DNA from: Pseudarthrobacter equi
GTDB taxonomy: Bacteria; Actinomycetota; Actinomycetes; Actinomycetales; Micrococcaceae
Length of the DNA: 64,000 nt
Direction of reading: 5' to 3'
Assembly: GCF_900105535.1 (NCBI RefSeq)
Contig: NZ_LT629779.1
Coordinates: 2,046,001-2,110,000, forward strand
Part shown: piece after piece, positions 1 through 8,896 of the stretch
How positions within the stretch are numbered: the first letter of the stretch is position 1
How the letters are laid out: the number at the start of each line of letters is the position of its first letter
Program-made: the position numbers and the translations under genes
The notes under the pieces: model-generated
Told to the model about the DNA's origin: nothing
Seen by the model: the letters and a program-made list of their open reading frames with translations, nothing else
Database searches by the model: none

Positions 1-1
1 G

Positions 2-2602
2 AACTACGTCAACGCCGGCACCGTCGAGTTCCTGGTGGACACAGAAGGCGAGCGGGCCGGCCAGCACGTCTTCATTGAAATGAACCCGCGCATCCAGGTG
101 GAGCACACGGTCACCGAGGAAGTCACGGACGTGGACCTGGTCCAGGCCCAGATGCGCATCGCCTCCGGCGAAACCCTGGCCGACCTGGGACTCTCCCAGG
201 AGACCGTCCACCTCAAGGGCGCTGCCCTGCAGAGCCGCATCACCACCGAGGACCCGTCCAACGGTTTTCGGCCCGACGTCGGAAAGATCACCGGCTACCG
301 CTCCGCAGGCGGTGCCGGCGTACGGCTCGACGGCGGAACCGTGTACTCCGGCGCCGAGATCAGCCCGCACTTCGACTCCTTGCTGGTCAAGCTCACCTGC
401 CGCGGCCGGGACTACCCCGCCGCCGTGGCCCGCGCCCGCCGGTCCCTTGCCGAGTTCCGCATCCGCGGCGTTTCCACCAACATCCCCTTCCTTCAGGCCG
501 TGCTGGACGACCCCGACTTCATCGCCGGCGACGTCGCCACCAACTTCATCGACCAGCGCCCCGAGCTGCTCAAGGCACGGGTGTCCGCTGACCGCGGCAC
601 CAAGCTGCTGACATGGCTGGCCGACGTCACAGTCAACAAGCCCAACGGCGAACTGACCGTCCACTCGGACCCGGCGGCGAAGCTGCCGTCGGTGAAGGGC
701 CAGCAGGCGGCGCCGGGTTCCCGCCAGAAACTGCGTGAGCTCGGGCCGGAAGGCTTCGCCAAGGCGCTGCGCGAGCAAACCGCTGTTGCCGTCACGGACA
801 CCACCTTCCGCGATGCCCACCAGTCGCTGCTCGCCACCCGGGTCCGCACCCGCGACCTCGTGGCTGCCGGACCGGCAGTCAGCGCCCTGATGCCGGAACT
901 GCTGTCCGTTGAAGCCTGGGGCGGGGCAACCTATGACGTAGCCCTCCGCTTCCTCGGCGAAGACCCGTGGGACCGCCTCGCAGCGCTTCGCGAGGCCCTG
1001 CCGAATGTCTGCATCCAGATGCTCCTCCGCGGCCGCAACACCGTCGGTTACACCCCGTATCCCGAGGAGGTCACCGAAGCCTTCGTCAACGAGGCAGCGG
1101 CCACCGGCATCGACATCTTCCGGATCTTCGACGCCCTGAACGATGTCAATCAGATGGCCCCCGCCATCCGTGCAGTCCGCGCAACCGGAACAGCCGTCGC
1201 CGAAGTGGCCCTCTGCTACACGGGCGACCTGCTGGACCCGGCGGAGAAGCTGTACACGCTGGACTACTACCTCGAACTGGCCCAGAAGATCGTCGACGCC
1301 GGCGCCCACATCCTGGCGATCAAGGACATGGCCGGCCTGCTGCGGCCCGCCGCGGCCGCCAAGCTGGTGGCCGCGCTCCGCGAACGCTTCGACCTTCCCG
1401 TCCACCTGCACACCCACGACACGGCGGGCGGCCAGCTGGCGACCCTGCTCGCTGCCGTGGATGCCGGCGTGGACGCCGTGGACGTGGCTTCGGCCTCCCT
1501 GGCCGGCACCACCAGCCAGGTATCGGCATCGGCACTGGTGGCAGCACTGGCGCACACGCCCCGCGAGACAGGTCTCAGCCTGGACGCCGTCAGCTCCCTG
1601 GAACCGTACTGGGAAGCAGTCCGCCGGGTGTACGCACCCTTCGAATCGGGCCTGCCGGGCCCCACCGGCCGGGTGTACAAGCACGAGATTCCCGGTGGCC
1701 AGCTTTCCAACCTCCGCCAGCAGGCCATTGCGCTGGGCCTGGGGGAGCGGTTCGAAGCCATCGAGGACATGTACACGGCAGCCGACCGGATCCTGGGCCA
1801 CCTGGTCAAGGTCACCCCGTCCTCCAAGGTGGTGGGCGACCTCGCCCTGCACCTGGTGGGCCTCAACGCCGATCCTGCGGACTTCAATGAGAACCCGCAG
1901 AACTACGACATCCCCGATTCTGTGATCGGGTTCCTGTCCGGCGAACTCGGCGACCCTCCCGGAGGATGGCCTGAGCCCTTCCGCACCAAGGCACTCCAGG
2001 GACGCAGCATCAAGGTCCGCGACGCCGAGCTCAGCGCCGAGGACAGCGCCGCGCTCAAGTCCGATTCCAAGACGCGCCAGCACACGCTGAACCGGCTGCT
2101 CTTCGACGGTCCCACCAAGGACTACCTGAAGAGCGTGGAGACCTACGGCAACATCTCCGTCCTCGACACCCGCGACTACCTCTACGGTTTCCAGCGCGGG
2201 GCCGAGCACGAAATCGAACTGGAACGCGGTGTCCGGCTGATCGCTTCCCTGGAAGCCGTCTCCGAACCCGACGAAAAGGGCATGCGTACTGTCATGTGCA
2301 CGCTGAACGGCCAGTCCCGGCCGGTGGTGGTGCGTGACCGTTCGGTGGTCAGCAACGTCAAGGCCGCCGAGAAGGCGGACCCGGCACAGCCCGGCCACGT
2401 TGCCGCTCCGTTCGCAGGCGCGGTCACGATCACCGTGAAGGCCGGTGACACCGTGAACCCCGGCGATACCGTTGCCACCATCGAGGCGATGAAGATGGAA
2501 GCATCCATTACGACGCCGGTGGGCGGCAAGGTGGGCAGGCTCGCCATCTCCGCGGTGGAGCAGGTGCAGGGCGGGGACCTGCTCCTGGTTGTGGAGCAGT
2601 AG
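2..2602 (+). CDS. pyc: Pyruvate carboxylase, 3' part (N-terminus outside window)
   Basis: Biotin-dependent carboxylation of pyruvate to oxaloacetate, the anaplerotic step that feeds the TCA cycle. The frame is open from base 2, so about 866 residues are present; the family is about 1130 residues long, so roughly 260 N-terminal residues lie upstream. What remains begins late in the biotin carboxylase domain (FIEMNPRIQVEHTVTE), continues through the carboxyltransferase domain (DTTFRDAHQSLLATR, and the metal-site region HLHTHDTAGG) and ends in a biotinyl domain with the biotin-lysine motif EAMKME. The single-chain order identifies pyruvate carboxylase rather than a split acyl-CoA carboxylase. 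It is convergent with the acyl-CoA synthetase gene, with a strong shared terminator between them. Partial only because of the window edge. Confidence 0.97.
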   Translation, partial: NYVNAGTVEFLVDTEGERAGQHVFIEMNPRIQVEHTVTEEVTDVDLVQAQMRIASGETLADLGLSQETVHLKGAALQSRITTEDPSNGFRPDVGKITGYRSAGGAGVRLDGGTVYSGAEISPHFDSLLVKLTCRGRDYPAAVARARRSLAEFRIRGVSTNIPFLQAVLDDPDFIAGDVATNFIDQRPELLKARVSADRGTKLLTWLADVTVNKPNGELTVHSDPAAKLPSVKGQQAAPGSRQKLRELGPEGFAKALREQTAVAVTDTTFRDAHQSLLATRVRTRDLVAAGPAVSALMPELLSVEAWGGATYDVALRFLGEDPWDRLAALREALPNVCIQMLLRGRNTVGYTPYPEEVTEAFVNEAAATGIDIFRIFDALNDVNQMAPAIRAVRATGTAVAEVALCYTGDLLDPAEKLYTLDYYLELAQKIVDAGAHILAIKDMAGLLRPAAAAKLVAALRERFDLPVHLHTHDTAGGQLATLLAAVDAGVDAVDVASASLAGTTSQVSASALVAALAHTPRETGLSLDAVSSLEPYWEAVRRVYAPFESGLPGPTGRVYKHEIPGGQLSNLRQQAIALGLGERFEAIEDMYTAADRILGHLVKVTPSSKVVGDLALHLVGLNADPADFNENPQNYDIPDSVIGFLSGELGDPPGGWPEPFRTKALQGRSIKVRDAELSAEDSAALKSDSKTRQHTLNRLLFDGPTKDYLKSVETYGNISVLDTRDYLYGFQRGAEHEIELERGVRLIASLEAVSEPDEKGMRTVMCTLNGQSRPVVVRDRSVVSNVKAAEKADPAQPGHVAAPFAGAVTITVKAGDTVNPGDTVATIEAMKMEASITTPVGGKVGRLAISAVEQVQGGDLLLVVEQ

Positions 2603-2626
2603 CCCGGTCCAGCAGTTAAGGCAATG

Positions 2627-2662
2627 AAAAGGTCCTCCCGGCAGCAGCCGGGAGGACCTTTT
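2627..2662. terminator. Bidirectional intrinsic terminator between pyc and fadD
   Basis: A perfect 16-bp inverted repeat (arms 2627-2642 and 2647-2662) encloses an AGCA loop. It has AAAA on the left and TTTT on the right, so it can form a GC-rich hairpin with a U-tract on either strand. It sits between two convergent stop codons. Confidence 0.93.
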
Positions 2663-2687
2663 CGTTGTTAGTGCAGCAGTGCTTGGG

Positions 2688-4496
2688 TCAGGAGCGGGGC
2701 GCCGAGTACATCTCCTCGATGATGGTCTCGAAGTCCTTCATCACTTGTGCCCGCTTTACCTTCATGGACGGCGTCAGGTGTCCGGACGCCTCGGTGAAGT
2801 CGGCCGGAACGATCCTGAACGACTTGATGGCCTCGGCCTGGGACACAGACCCGTTGGCGGCGGTGATCAGGTCCTGCACCGCTGCCTTGACCACAGGATT
2901 GTCCGCTGCCTCCTCAAGGGAGGTGCCGGCCGGAAGTCCGTGCCGCTGGAGCCAGCCCGGCAGCGCCTCCTGGTCAAGGGTGACCAGGGCGCCGATGAAC
3001 GGGCGGTTGTCACCCACAACCAGGACCTGCGAGACCAGGGCGTCGGCCCGGATCTGGTCCTCCAGCAGGGCGGGGATGACGTTCTTGCCGCCGGCCGTCA
3101 CGATGATCTCCTTCTTGCGGCCGGTGATCCAGACAAAGCCCTCCTCGTCGAGCCGGCCGATGTCCCCGGTACGGAACCAGCCGTCGTCGAACGTGTCCGC
3201 GGTGAGGTCATCGCGCTTGTAGTAGCCGCGCATTACGCAGACGCCCTGGGTGAGGATTTCGCCGTCCTCAGCGATCTTTACGGCGTTGCCGGGCAGCGGC
3301 TTGCCTACGGAGCCGATCTTGATCCGGGACGGGGTGTTGACCGAGATGGGGGCTGTGGTTTCGGTCAGGCCGTAGCCCTCGAGTACCTGCATGCCGATGC
3401 CCTGGAAGAAGTGGCCCAGGCGTTCGCCGAGCGGGCCGCCGCCGGACACGGCGTGGGCCACGTGGCCGCCCATCGCGGCGCGCAGCTTGCCGTACACCAG
3501 CTTGTCGAACAGCGCATGGCGGAGCTTGAGGCCCAGTCCGATGCGGCCTTCCTGGCGTGCTTTGGAGTACGCGATGGCGGTATCGGCGGCCCGGTGGAAG
3601 ATGGCGCCCTTTCCGCCGTCCTCTGCCTTGGTCATGGCCGAGTTGTAGACCTTCTCGAAAACCCGTGGCACGGCCAGGATGAACGTGGGCTCGTAGCTCT
3701 GCAGGTCCGCGAGCAGGTTCTTGATGTCCGGCGTGTGCGCCACCGTGGTCCCGGCAGCCATGGCCAGGACGGAAATGAACCGTGCGAAGACGTGTGCCAG
3801 CGGAAGGAACATGATGGTCTTGGCGTCCTCGTGGACGATTTCGCCGATGATGGCCAGGGCGTTGTCCGAGAGCTCCACGAAGTTCCCGTGCGTCAGTTCG
3901 CAACCCTTGGGCCGCCCGGTGGTGCCGGACGTGTAGATGATGGTGGCGGTGTCAGCGAGGCCGGCAGCACTCCGCCGCGACTCGAGTTCGTCGTCGCTGA
4001 CGCCGCGCCCGGCGTCGCGGAGTGCATCCAGGCCGTTGCCTTCAAGCTGCCAGACGTGCTGCAAGTCGGTGAGGCCTTCGGCGTTAACGGCCTGCAGGAT
4101 GATGTTTTCGTGGTGAGCGGATTCGCCGAATGCGGCAACGGCTCCGGAATCGCCGAGGTTCCAGGCCACCTGGGACGGGGACGAAGTTTCATAGATCGGA
4201 ACCGAGATGGCGCCCGCAAACCAAATGGCGAAGTCCACCAGGGACCATTCGTAGCGGGTCCGGGACATGATTCCCACCCGGTCGCCGGCGCCCACGCCAC
4301 TGGCCATCAGGCCCTTCGCGAGGGCATTGACGTCGGCCAGGAAGTCGGTGGCGGACACGTTCTGCCAGGAGCCTGATGCGTCACGGCGGGAAAACAGTGC
4401 CGGGTTGCTGGCCTTCTTTGCCTGCCGCAGCAGCAGGTCGGTGATGTTGGTCTCCGGTGGAACAACAACAAGGGGCGGAACACTGAATTGGCGCAC
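2688..4496 (-). CDS. Long-chain fatty acid-CoA ligase (AMP-forming), FadD15-type
   Basis: Activates fatty acids to acyl-CoA through an acyl-adenylate, in the cytoplasm or at the membrane. The 602-residue protein has the P-loop-like AMP-binding motif YTSGTTGRPKG near residues 188-198, the adenylate-binding GYGLTETTAP motif and GWFRTGDIG, all typical of the ANL superfamily. The reading frame stays open upstream to 4541, but GTG at 4496 is the better start because AAAGGAGC lies 6 nt ahead of it and homologues begin close to this point. The C-terminal region resembles the bacterial FadD15 subgroup; in M. tuberculosis fadD15 lies in the same neighbourhood as pknL and the division cluster. Chain-length preference cannot be read from the sequence. 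Confidence 0.93.
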   Translation of the reverse strand: MRQFSVPPLVVVPPETNITDLLLRQAKKASNPALFSRRDASGSWQNVSATDFLADVNALAKGLMASGVGAGDRVGIMSRTRYEWSLVDFAIWFAGAISVPIYETSSPSQVAWNLGDSGAVAAFGESAHHENIILQAVNAEGLTDLQHVWQLEGNGLDALRDAGRGVSDDELESRRSAAGLADTATIIYTSGTTGRPKGCELTHGNFVELSDNALAIIGEIVHEDAKTIMFLPLAHVFARFISVLAMAAGTTVAHTPDIKNLLADLQSYEPTFILAVPRVFEKVYNSAMTKAEDGGKGAIFHRAADTAIAYSKARQEGRIGLGLKLRHALFDKLVYGKLRAAMGGHVAHAVSGGGPLGERLGHFFQGIGMQVLEGYGLTETTAPISVNTPSRIKIGSVGKPLPGNAVKIAEDGEILTQGVCVMRGYYKRDDLTADTFDDGWFRTGDIGRLDEEGFVWITGRKKEIIVTAGGKNVIPALLEDQIRADALVSQVLVVGDNRPFIGALVTLDQEALPGWLQRHGLPAGTSLEEAADNPVVKAAVQDLITAANGSVSQAEAIKSFRIVPADFTEASGHLTPSMKVKRAQVMKDFETIIEEMYSAPRS

Positions 4497-4664
4497 TATA
4501 GCTCCTTTGATATCCGTCGTCCCGCAGGGGGCATGCCACAAGCCTAGTATGCCGCCGCAGGACAGTGCTGTATCTAAAGTTACTGGCCAGTAACTTAGCA
4601 GTCAATGCGGGAGGGGCGGGTCCGGAGCCAGCGTGCCCCGGCTCCGGAGGTGCGGCCGCGAGCC

Positions 4665-4670
4665 TAGAAT
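4665..4670 (+). promoter_or_regulatory. -10 hexamer (TAGAAT) close to the ROK kinase start
   Basis: TAGAAT ends 8 nt before the ATG at 4679, so transcription would begin at or next to the start codon. No good -35 is visible. It supports the longer N-terminus of the kinase. Confidence 0.5.
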
Positions 4671-4678
4671 TGGGGACT

Positions 4679-5770
4679 ATGTACGCACCGCCCTCCGGCG
4701 ACCAGGCCGGCCACCTCCGTCGATCCGCGCCGTGGAAGCGGCGGTCCGCCCCGTACCGCGCCACTTCAGGGCATGGAAAAGGTTCCCGGGGGCGGGTGCG
4801 CATGGGCCGCCGCGGACTGGCGATCGGCATCGACATCGGCGGCACCAAGGTGGCTGCAGGTGTGGTGGATGAGGAAGGCCGGATCCTCAGCGAAGCCCGC
4901 CGCAGCACGCCCGGGACTGATCCCCGGGCTGTGGAACGGGTCATCGTGGAACTGGTCGAAGAGCTCGGCAGCGGGCGGCGGATCCGGTCGGTGGGCATTG
5001 GGGCCGCCGGCTGGATGGACCTCGACGGCGGCACCGTCCTTTTCAGCCCCCATCTCGCCTGGCGGAACGAGCCCCTGCGCGCCAACCTCCAGCAGCTCCT
5101 GCGGCGCCCGGTGCTGCTTGCCAACGATGCCGACGCCGCCGCGTGGGCCGAGTGGCGGTTTGGCGCCGGGCAAGGGGAAAGCCGCCTGGTATGCATCACC
5201 CTCGGCACCGGAATCGGTGGGGCCATGGTGATGGACGGCCGGGTGGAACGGGGCCGCTTCGGCGTGGCCGGCGAGTTCGGCCACCAGGTCATCATGCCCG
5301 GAGGCCACCGCTGCGAATGCGGCAACCGCGGATGTTGGGAACAGTATGCCTCCGGCAACGCCCTCGGCCGCGAAGCGAGGATCCTTGCCAGCAGCAACTC
5401 GCCCATGGCCCAGGACCTTCTGGCTGCCGTCGGTGGCCGCGCGGAGACCATTACCGGTGCCATCGTCACCGAACTCGCCCTGGCCGGAGATACGGCATCG
5501 CGCGAACTGATCGAAGAGGTGGGGGAGTGGCTCGGCCTGGGGCTTGCCAACCTGGCTGCCGCCCTCGACCCGGGACTGTTCGTCATCGGCGGAGGACTGT
5601 GTTCAGCAGGCGATCTCCTGGTGGAGCCCGCCAGGAAGGCATTTGCCAGGAACCTGACCGGCCGTGGCTTCCGGCCCGCCGCCGGTATCCAGTTGGCCCA
5701 CCTGGGGCCCAACGCCGGCCTCATCGGTGCCGCCGACCTCTCCCGCGTCAGCAGCAGGGTCCGCAGCTGA
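4679..5770 (+). CDS. ROK-family sugar kinase, probable glucokinase
   Basis: Predicted ATP-dependent phosphorylation of glucose or a related sugar. The protein shows the ROK nucleotide-binding signature [13 protein letters not shown], the catalytic-loop region LANDADAAAWAE, a GTGIGG phosphate motif and the zinc-binding ROK signature CECGNRGCWEQY. From ATG 4679 it has 363 residues; that start carries a basic 41-residue extension rarely needed by ROK kinases. ATG 4802 would give a more usual 322 residues but has no convincing ribosome-binding site, whereas 4679 follows a TAGAAT -10. It is convergent with the membrane-protein gene at 5775, with only 4 bp between stop codons and no terminator visible. 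Sugar specificity is inferred; an ROK repressor is unlikely because there is no N-terminal winged helix. Confidence 0.88.
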   Translation: MYAPPSGDQAGHLRRSAPWKRRSAPYRATSGHGKGSRGRVRMGRRGLAIGIDIGGTKVAAGVVDEEGRILSEARRSTPGTDPRAVERVIVELVEELGSGRRIRSVGIGAAGWMDLDGGTVLFSPHLAWRNEPLRANLQQLLRRPVLLANDADAAAWAEWRFGAGQGESRLVCITLGTGIGGAMVMDGRVERGRFGVAGEFGHQVIMPGGHRCECGNRGCWEQYASGNALGREARILASSNSPMAQDLLAAVGGRAETITGAIVTELALAGDTASRELIEEVGEWLGLGLANLAAALDPGLFVIGGGLCSAGDLLVEPARKAFARNLTGRGFRPAAGIQLAHLGPNAGLIGAADLSRVSSRVRS

Positions 5771-5774
5771 CCGC

Positions 5775-6317
5775 TCAGACCCGGGCGCCGTCGTCGTCCT
5801 CGTCCTTCTCCTGCGGGAGCTTCATGATGAGGTACACCGTGCCGGCAACAAATGCAGCAACAATGCCCCATATGGCCAACACGGGCGCGGCCCGCCAGAA
5901 CATCGCGGAAAGCAGCAGCGCAACGGGCCCGCCCACTGCGGCCAGCCAGGCCAGCATGGTCAGGGGGTCTGTCCCGGAAAGGCTGGGGGGCTCTTCCGGC
6001 ACGAAGTCGCCTCCCTCATCCTCAACGCCGTAGTCGCGCGGGCCGGCCGGAGGCGCCTCCGGCGTTTCGTCATCCCCGGACCCTCCGCGTTGGCTGTCCC
6101 CGCGCTCGGCAGCCGAACGTTCCACGGGTGCGGCACCGGACAGATTGAGCGGATCAAAATCGCGGAAGGACGCCGGCCCGGCCGGTTTGGCAACAGAATC
6201 CGGCAGGTTGCGCTCCGGCGGCGGTGTGTCAGCCTCCAGCCGAGCCACCAGGTCGAGCCAGACGGCGTCGTCCTGGTTGGCACCCTGGTCCGCGGATCCG
6301 GAATCAGGCCTGTTCAT
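5775..6317 (-). CDS. Small membrane protein with acidic N-terminal region
   Basis: Function not recognised. The 180-residue protein has a hydrophilic, acidic and proline-rich first 100 residues followed by two hydrophobic segments (LTMLAWLAAVGGPVALLLSAMF and VLAIWGIVAAFVAGTVYLIM) and a very acidic C-terminal tail (EKDEDDDG). The segments are close together, so a hairpin with both ends in the cytoplasm is likely. The start ATG at 6317 follows GGAGG with good spacing and lies inside the 3' end of the upstream hydrolase gene (14-bp overlap). The gene therefore ends a three-gene operon with the two alpha/beta hydrolases. Any link to lipid or ester metabolism is inferred from that context only. 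Confidence 0.82.
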   Translation of the reverse strand: MNRPDSGSADQGANQDDAVWLDLVARLEADTPPPERNLPDSVAKPAGPASFRDFDPLNLSGAAPVERSAAERGDSQRGGSGDDETPEAPPAGPRDYGVEDEGGDFVPEEPPSLSGTDPLTMLAWLAAVGGPVALLLSAMFWRAAPVLAIWGIVAAFVAGTVYLIMKLPQEKDEDDDGARV

Positions 6318-7119
6318 TTCCGGCCTCCCCGGACCCCGGTACGGGAGCCGGCACGCCGGGCGCCAACGCAGCAAGCGTTGCCCGGATGAAGTCCACCGAA
6401 CCCTGGAATATCTGTTCGGCGTCGTTGTCCATGGTGGCCACGTGGTAGCTGTTCTCCAGACGGACCAGCTCCAGAGGCGCATGGGTCAGGCCACGGCGCA
6501 GGACGGAAATACTGCTGTCCGACACCACATGGTCCACGGCAGACCGGTAGACCTGGACCGGTGCCGTGATGCGGGGGAGCAGCCTGGCGGTGTCCTTGAA
6601 CATCTTGTTCAGTTCGTGTGCAGCGGCGACGGGAGTGCGCGGATAGGCACCTTCATCAATGCCCGCCTTCAGGATGTCGTTGGCGATGGCCGGGGTGCTC
6701 TTCATGACCAGTTTCAGGATCCCTGCCAACGGAGCGCGGGGGTCATCAATCACCAGCCCGGGGTTCACCAGGACCACGCCGGCCACCGGCCGCGTGGCGG
6801 CGACCCGCAGCGCAAGGGCGCCGCCCATGCTCAGCCCGGCAGCGAAAACGTGCTCGCATTCGGCATCCAGTTCCAGGAACGCATCATCCAGGGCGCCGTG
6901 CCATTGTTGCCACCGCGTGCGCGACAGGTCCTGCCAGCTGGTGCCATGGCCCGGCAGGAGCGGCATCCGCACCGCGAAGCCGGCCCCGGCAAGCGCCTGC
7001 GCCCAGCTGCGCAGGCTGTGCGGGCTGCCCGTGAACCCATGGGACAGCACTACACCGGCGCGTGGCCCGGTGCCGCTGGTGGCACTGCTGAAGGGACTGT
7101 GGTCCGGGCCGGCAGTCAT
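6304..7119 (-). CDS. Alpha/beta hydrolase (carboxylesterase / monoacylglycerol lipase-like), copy 2
   Basis: Predicted serine esterase of 271 residues. It has the oxyanion-hole HGFTGSP motif near the N-terminus, the nucleophile elbow GLSMGG, an acid residue in RSAVDHVVS and the catalytic histidine in NSYHVATMD. Length and motif spacing match small bacterial carboxylesterases of the Est30/monoacylglycerol lipase type. There is no signal peptide, so it is cytoplasmic. Its ATG overlaps the stop of the upstream paralogue in an ATGA tetranucleotide, giving translational coupling. It is about as long as that paralogue and shares the same motifs throughout, which points to an old tandem duplication. 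The substrate is unknown. Confidence 0.9.
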   Translation of the reverse strand: MTAGPDHSPFSSATSGTGPRAGVVLSHGFTGSPHSLRSWAQALAGAGFAVRMPLLPGHGTSWQDLSRTRWQQWHGALDDAFLELDAECEHVFAAGLSMGGALALRVAATRPVAGVVLVNPGLVIDDPRAPLAGILKLVMKSTPAIANDILKAGIDEGAYPRTPVAAAHELNKMFKDTARLLPRITAPVQVYRSAVDHVVSDSSISVLRRGLTHAPLELVRLENSYHVATMDNDAEQIFQGSVDFIRATLAALAPGVPAPVPGSGEAGNEQA

Positions 7120-7904
7120 GGGGTCTCCGAAGGGCTGGATTGGCGGGCGTGGTCACGGAAGAACTCGCTGGACCGGGCGAAGATTTCCGGCGCGTCAACG
7201 TCCAGCGTAGCCACGTGTCCGCTGCCCGCAAGTTCAACCACCTCCGTCACCCTGTCGCGCAGCCGTGCCCTCAGCAGTTCCAGGGAGGTGGGCGGTACCA
7301 CCTCATCGGTCACGGATTTGAAGACCTGCACCGGTGCCGTGACCGCAGGCAGTTCCCGGAGTGTTGCGTTGAACAGCTTCTTGAGCTCGTGCACTGCCGC
7401 CAGGGGCGTCCTCGAGTAGTCGCCGTCTTCAGTGGCGGGCGCCGTTGAATGTTCCTCCGGAATGGGAATGGTGGTGCGATGGAAGAACTTCAGCAGCCCG
7501 ATCACCCGGACGCGCCGGTCATAAAAACTCAGGCCGGGGTTGACGATGCTCACGCCGGCAGTCTTATGCCTGGCGGCGGTCAGCAGGGCCACTGCACCGC
7601 CCATGGACAGGCCTGCTACGAAGCAGGTGGAGGTCCTGGCGGAGAGATCGAGGTAGGCCGCCTCGAAACTGCCGAACCAGTCGCGCCACCCCGTCTGGGC
7701 GAGTTCCCGCCAGTGCGTTCCATGGCCGGGCAGCAGGGGGACGGTCACCGCGTAGCCCTGGGCTGCGAGATGCTCCGCCCACGGCAGCACGCTGAGCGGG
7801 CTGCCCGTGAAGCCGTGGCAAATGGCGATGCCGATGTCCGCATTGGGGCCATGGCCGGGATAACTGAACGCGACGGGGCGGGGCGGTGTGCTGCTTTCAG
7901 TCAT
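7116..7904 (-). CDS. Alpha/beta hydrolase (carboxylesterase / monoacylglycerol lipase-like), copy 1
   Basis: First gene of a three-gene operon. The 262-residue hydrolase carries HGFTGSPLS (oxyanion hole), PLLPGHGTHW, GLSMGGAVAL (nucleophile serine), SVTDEVV (acid) and GSGHVATLD (histidine). The block PLLPGHGT followed by a tryptophan-rich stretch is shared almost exactly with the downstream paralogue at 6304-7119. There is no signal peptide. A CACGAT hexamer ends 6 nt before the ATG, so the mRNA may be leaderless; no Shine-Dalgarno sequence is seen. The next gene divergently encodes a phospholipid acyltransferase, so a role in acyl-glycerol turnover is possible but is only inferred. Confidence 0.9.
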   Translation of the reverse strand: MTESSTPPRPVAFSYPGHGPNADIGIAICHGFTGSPLSVLPWAEHLAAQGYAVTVPLLPGHGTHWRELAQTGWRDWFGSFEAAYLDLSARTSTCFVAGLSMGGAVALLTAARHKTAGVSIVNPGLSFYDRRVRVIGLLKFFHRTTIPIPEEHSTAPATEDGDYSRTPLAAVHELKKLFNATLRELPAVTAPVQVFKSVTDEVVPPTSLELLRARLRDRVTEVVELAGSGHVATLDVDAPEIFARSSEFFRDHARQSSPSETP

Positions 7905-7910
7905 GCCTAC

Positions 7911-7916
7911 ATCGTG
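7911..7916 (-). promoter_or_regulatory. Possible -10 (CACGAT) of the hydrolase operon
   Basis: On the - strand CACGAT ends 6 nt upstream of the ATG at 7904. It has the conserved A2 and T6 of actinobacterial -10 elements; the match is otherwise modest and no -35 is evident. Confidence 0.35.
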
Positions 7917-8016
7917 TCACTGTTCCGGATAAATCTCACTAGAGTAGGGTTGCATCTGAACTGCTGAAACAGGCCCGGAGCGGAGCCTGGGGCCGACCTT
8001 CCGAGAGGTTCACCGC

Positions 8017-8784
8017 GTGTTTTATTGGGTCATGAAGAGGATTTTCCTCGGTCCTGTTCTGAAGCTTCTTTTCCGCCCCTGGGTCAAGGGCCTGGACAAC
8101 ATTCCGGCCGAGGGCGCGGCGATCATCGCCTCGAACCACCTGTCGTTTTCCGACTCGATCTTCATGCCACTGATGGTCCGCCGCCCGGTGGTCTTCCTGG
8201 CCAAGTCCGAATACTTCACCGGCACCGGAATCAAGGGCCGCGCGACAGCGCTCTTCTTCCGGCTCACCAACCAGTTGCCCATGGACAGGTCCGGCGGCGC
8301 AGCCTCTGCTGCCTCCCTCAGCGCCGGCATGGACGTACTGACCAGCGGCGGCCTGCTGGGGATCTACCCGGAAGGGACCAGGAGCCCCGATTCCAAGCTG
8401 TACCGGGGCAAGGTGGGTGTCGCCAGGCTGGCCCTCCAGGCAGGGGTCCCCGTCATCCCCGTGGCGATGATCGGCACTGACAAGGTGCAACCCATCGGAA
8501 AACGGCTCCCCAACATCCGGCGGATCGGAATGATTTTCGGTGAACCGCTCGACTTCAGCAGCTACCAGGACCAGGCCGAGGACCGTGGCACCCAGCGGAC
8601 GGTGGCGGACCGCATCATGCTGGAACTGCAGCGGCTGTCCGGGCAGGAATACGTGGACGAATACGCTGCCGTGGTGAAGCTGCGCCTGGCCGGCAAGCCC
8701 GGCGAGCCGGCCGCCGCAGCGGAGCCCCTGGCGTCGCCGCCGACTGGCGGAGACGACTCCGGCGGGGAGCCGGCGACACACTGA
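8017..8784 (+). CDS. 1-acyl-sn-glycerol-3-phosphate acyltransferase family protein
   Basis: Transfers an acyl group to a lysophospholipid, normally making phosphatidic acid at the inner face of the membrane. The 255-residue PlsC-fold protein has the catalytic HX4D motif (His41 to Asp46 in NHLSFSD), the acyl-acceptor site motif YPEGTRSPD and a VPVIPVAMIG block. The N-terminal stretch is hydrophobic enough for membrane association but there is no clear transmembrane helix. The C-terminal 30 residues are low-complexity and alanine/proline-rich. The GTG start at 8017 follows GAGAGG. M. tuberculosis has a similar acyltransferase gene (Rv2182c) near aroG and pknL, so the position is conserved. Which acyl acceptor it uses is not known. 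Confidence 0.9.
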   Translation: MFYWVMKRIFLGPVLKLLFRPWVKGLDNIPAEGAAIIASNHLSFSDSIFMPLMVRRPVVFLAKSEYFTGTGIKGRATALFFRLTNQLPMDRSGGAASAASLSAGMDVLTSGGLLGIYPEGTRSPDSKLYRGKVGVARLALQAGVPVIPVAMIGTDKVQPIGKRLPNIRRIGMIFGEPLDFSSYQDQAEDRGTQRTVADRIMLELQRLSGQEYVDEYAAVVKLRLAGKPGEPAAAAEPLASPPTGGDDSGGEPATH

Positions 8785-8884
8785 CCGGGTGCCCGGCGGA
8801 GGGGTGTCCCGGCGCCGCCCATCCGTTGTGACGCAAGGGCCGGGAACCGTGACGGCACGGTGTCCAGCCGTCCTGCGCGGACGC

Positions 8885-8890
8885 TAGTCT
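8885..8890 (+). promoter_or_regulatory. -10 hexamer (TAGTCT) of the DAHP synthase gene
   Basis: TAGTCT ends 6 nt before GTG 8897 and 3 nt before the in-frame ATG 8894. The 6-nt spacing matches other leaderless candidates in the window and favours GTG 8897 as the start. Confidence 0.5.
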
Positions 8891-8896
8891 TAGATG

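Noticed and set aside
2679..4376. A 565-codon open frame opposite the acyl-CoA synthetase gene
   Set aside because: It mirrors a well-supported gene, its protein resembles no family, and long antisense frames are expected in DNA this GC-rich.
4381..5871. A 496-codon frame opposite the ROK kinase gene
   Set aside because: Arg/Pro/Ser-rich shadow translation with no recognisable motif.
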